Positions 5,940 through 6,025 of a stretch of 6,025 bases of DNA are shown piece by piece. The DNA is taken from the NCBI GenBank assembly GCA_011391115.1, contig JAABRC010000126.1, positions 1 through 6,025 of the forward strand. The letters are read 5' to 3'. Origin of the DNA: Candidatus Egaibacter danicus. GTDB lineage: Bacteria; Pseudomonadota; Gammaproteobacteria; Burkholderiales; Burkholderiaceae. Both the position numbers and the translations under genes were made by a program. The first letter of the stretch is position 1. The number at the start of each line of letters is the position of its first letter. The notes beneath the pieces are model-generated. The model saw only the letters and a list, made by a program, of their open reading frames with translations, searched no databases and was not told the origin of the DNA.

Positions 5940-5978
5940 ACTATAGCCGAGCAGAATCGGCGCTTCACCAACCGGTTG
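5940..5978 (-). promoter_or_regulatory. Candidate promoter/operator region of hydrolase A
   Basis: TATAGT (5945-5940) is a good -10 box, five of six matches. The -35 is weak: GTGAAG (5968-5963) with a 17-base spacer, or TTGGTG (5971-5966) with 20. The spacer contains GCCGA-N6-TCGGC (5946-5961), and the -35 area contains the perfect 10-base palindrome CAACCGGTTG (5969-5978). A weak -35 plus two palindromes suggests control by a DNA-binding protein, but no regulator for it is in the window. Confidence 0.4.
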
Positions 5979-6025
5979 ATGCCATGCCGTTCAGTTGGGT
6001 CTGACGCCTATGTGGTGCACCGCAC

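Noticed and set aside
2640..6025. GTGCGG-containing words at 2640 and, inverted, at the right edge as ends of a mobile element
   Set aside because: Similarity stops after about a dozen bases, there is no transposase and no target-site duplication visible.
5979..6025. Start of a plus-strand gene at the right edge
   Set aside because: The ATG opens only 15 codons before the edge, with no ribosome site and no recognisable N-terminus.

Overview
The window looks like a chromosomal segment of a betaproteobacterium, most likely Burkholderiales and perhaps Comamonadaceae. The basis is the GC-rich left half, the class of phosphatidylserine decarboxylase, GcvA-type LysR sequence and a glyoxylate-type hydroxypyruvate isomerase. 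No rRNA or other marker gene is present, so the placement is an inference.

Left part (1-1364): the 5' end of hydroxypyruvate isomerase (hyi, minus strand) runs off the edge. Next to it is a decayed C-terminal remnant of a LysR-type regulator on the plus strand, with two in-frame stops and an apparent internal deletion. It meets, tail to tail, a second LysR-type gene on the minus strand. That second gene is split by a single-base frameshift at a run of C residues between its DNA-binding and effector-binding domains. The area therefore carries two damaged regulators beside a metabolic gene.

Centre (1418-2263): an intact phosphatidylserine decarboxylase gene (psd, plus strand), probably from a very short or leaderless transcript. 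It is followed by a 439-base spacer with no convincing gene.

Right part (2703-5906): three consecutive minus-strand genes for exported alpha/beta hydrolases, here called A (5906-5115), B (4927-3821) and C (3824-2703) in order of transcription. Sampled rows are several GC points poorer than the psd region, consistent with an acquired accessory block. B and C are coupled by a GTGA overlap, and A is separated from B by 187 bases holding a plausible promoter, a palindrome over its -10 box and a leader hairpin. B and C share the catalytic-triad layout and four cysteines at comparable places but little continuous sequence, except for a nearly identical C-terminal tail (16 of 19 residues) after a Pro/Ser/Thr-rich linker. 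A lacks the tail.

The best candidate for an undescribed system is the B-C pair: two co-translated, exported, diverged hydrolases carrying the same C-terminal tag. The tag could be a docking, dimerisation or envelope-retention element. Substrates cannot be read from the sequence.
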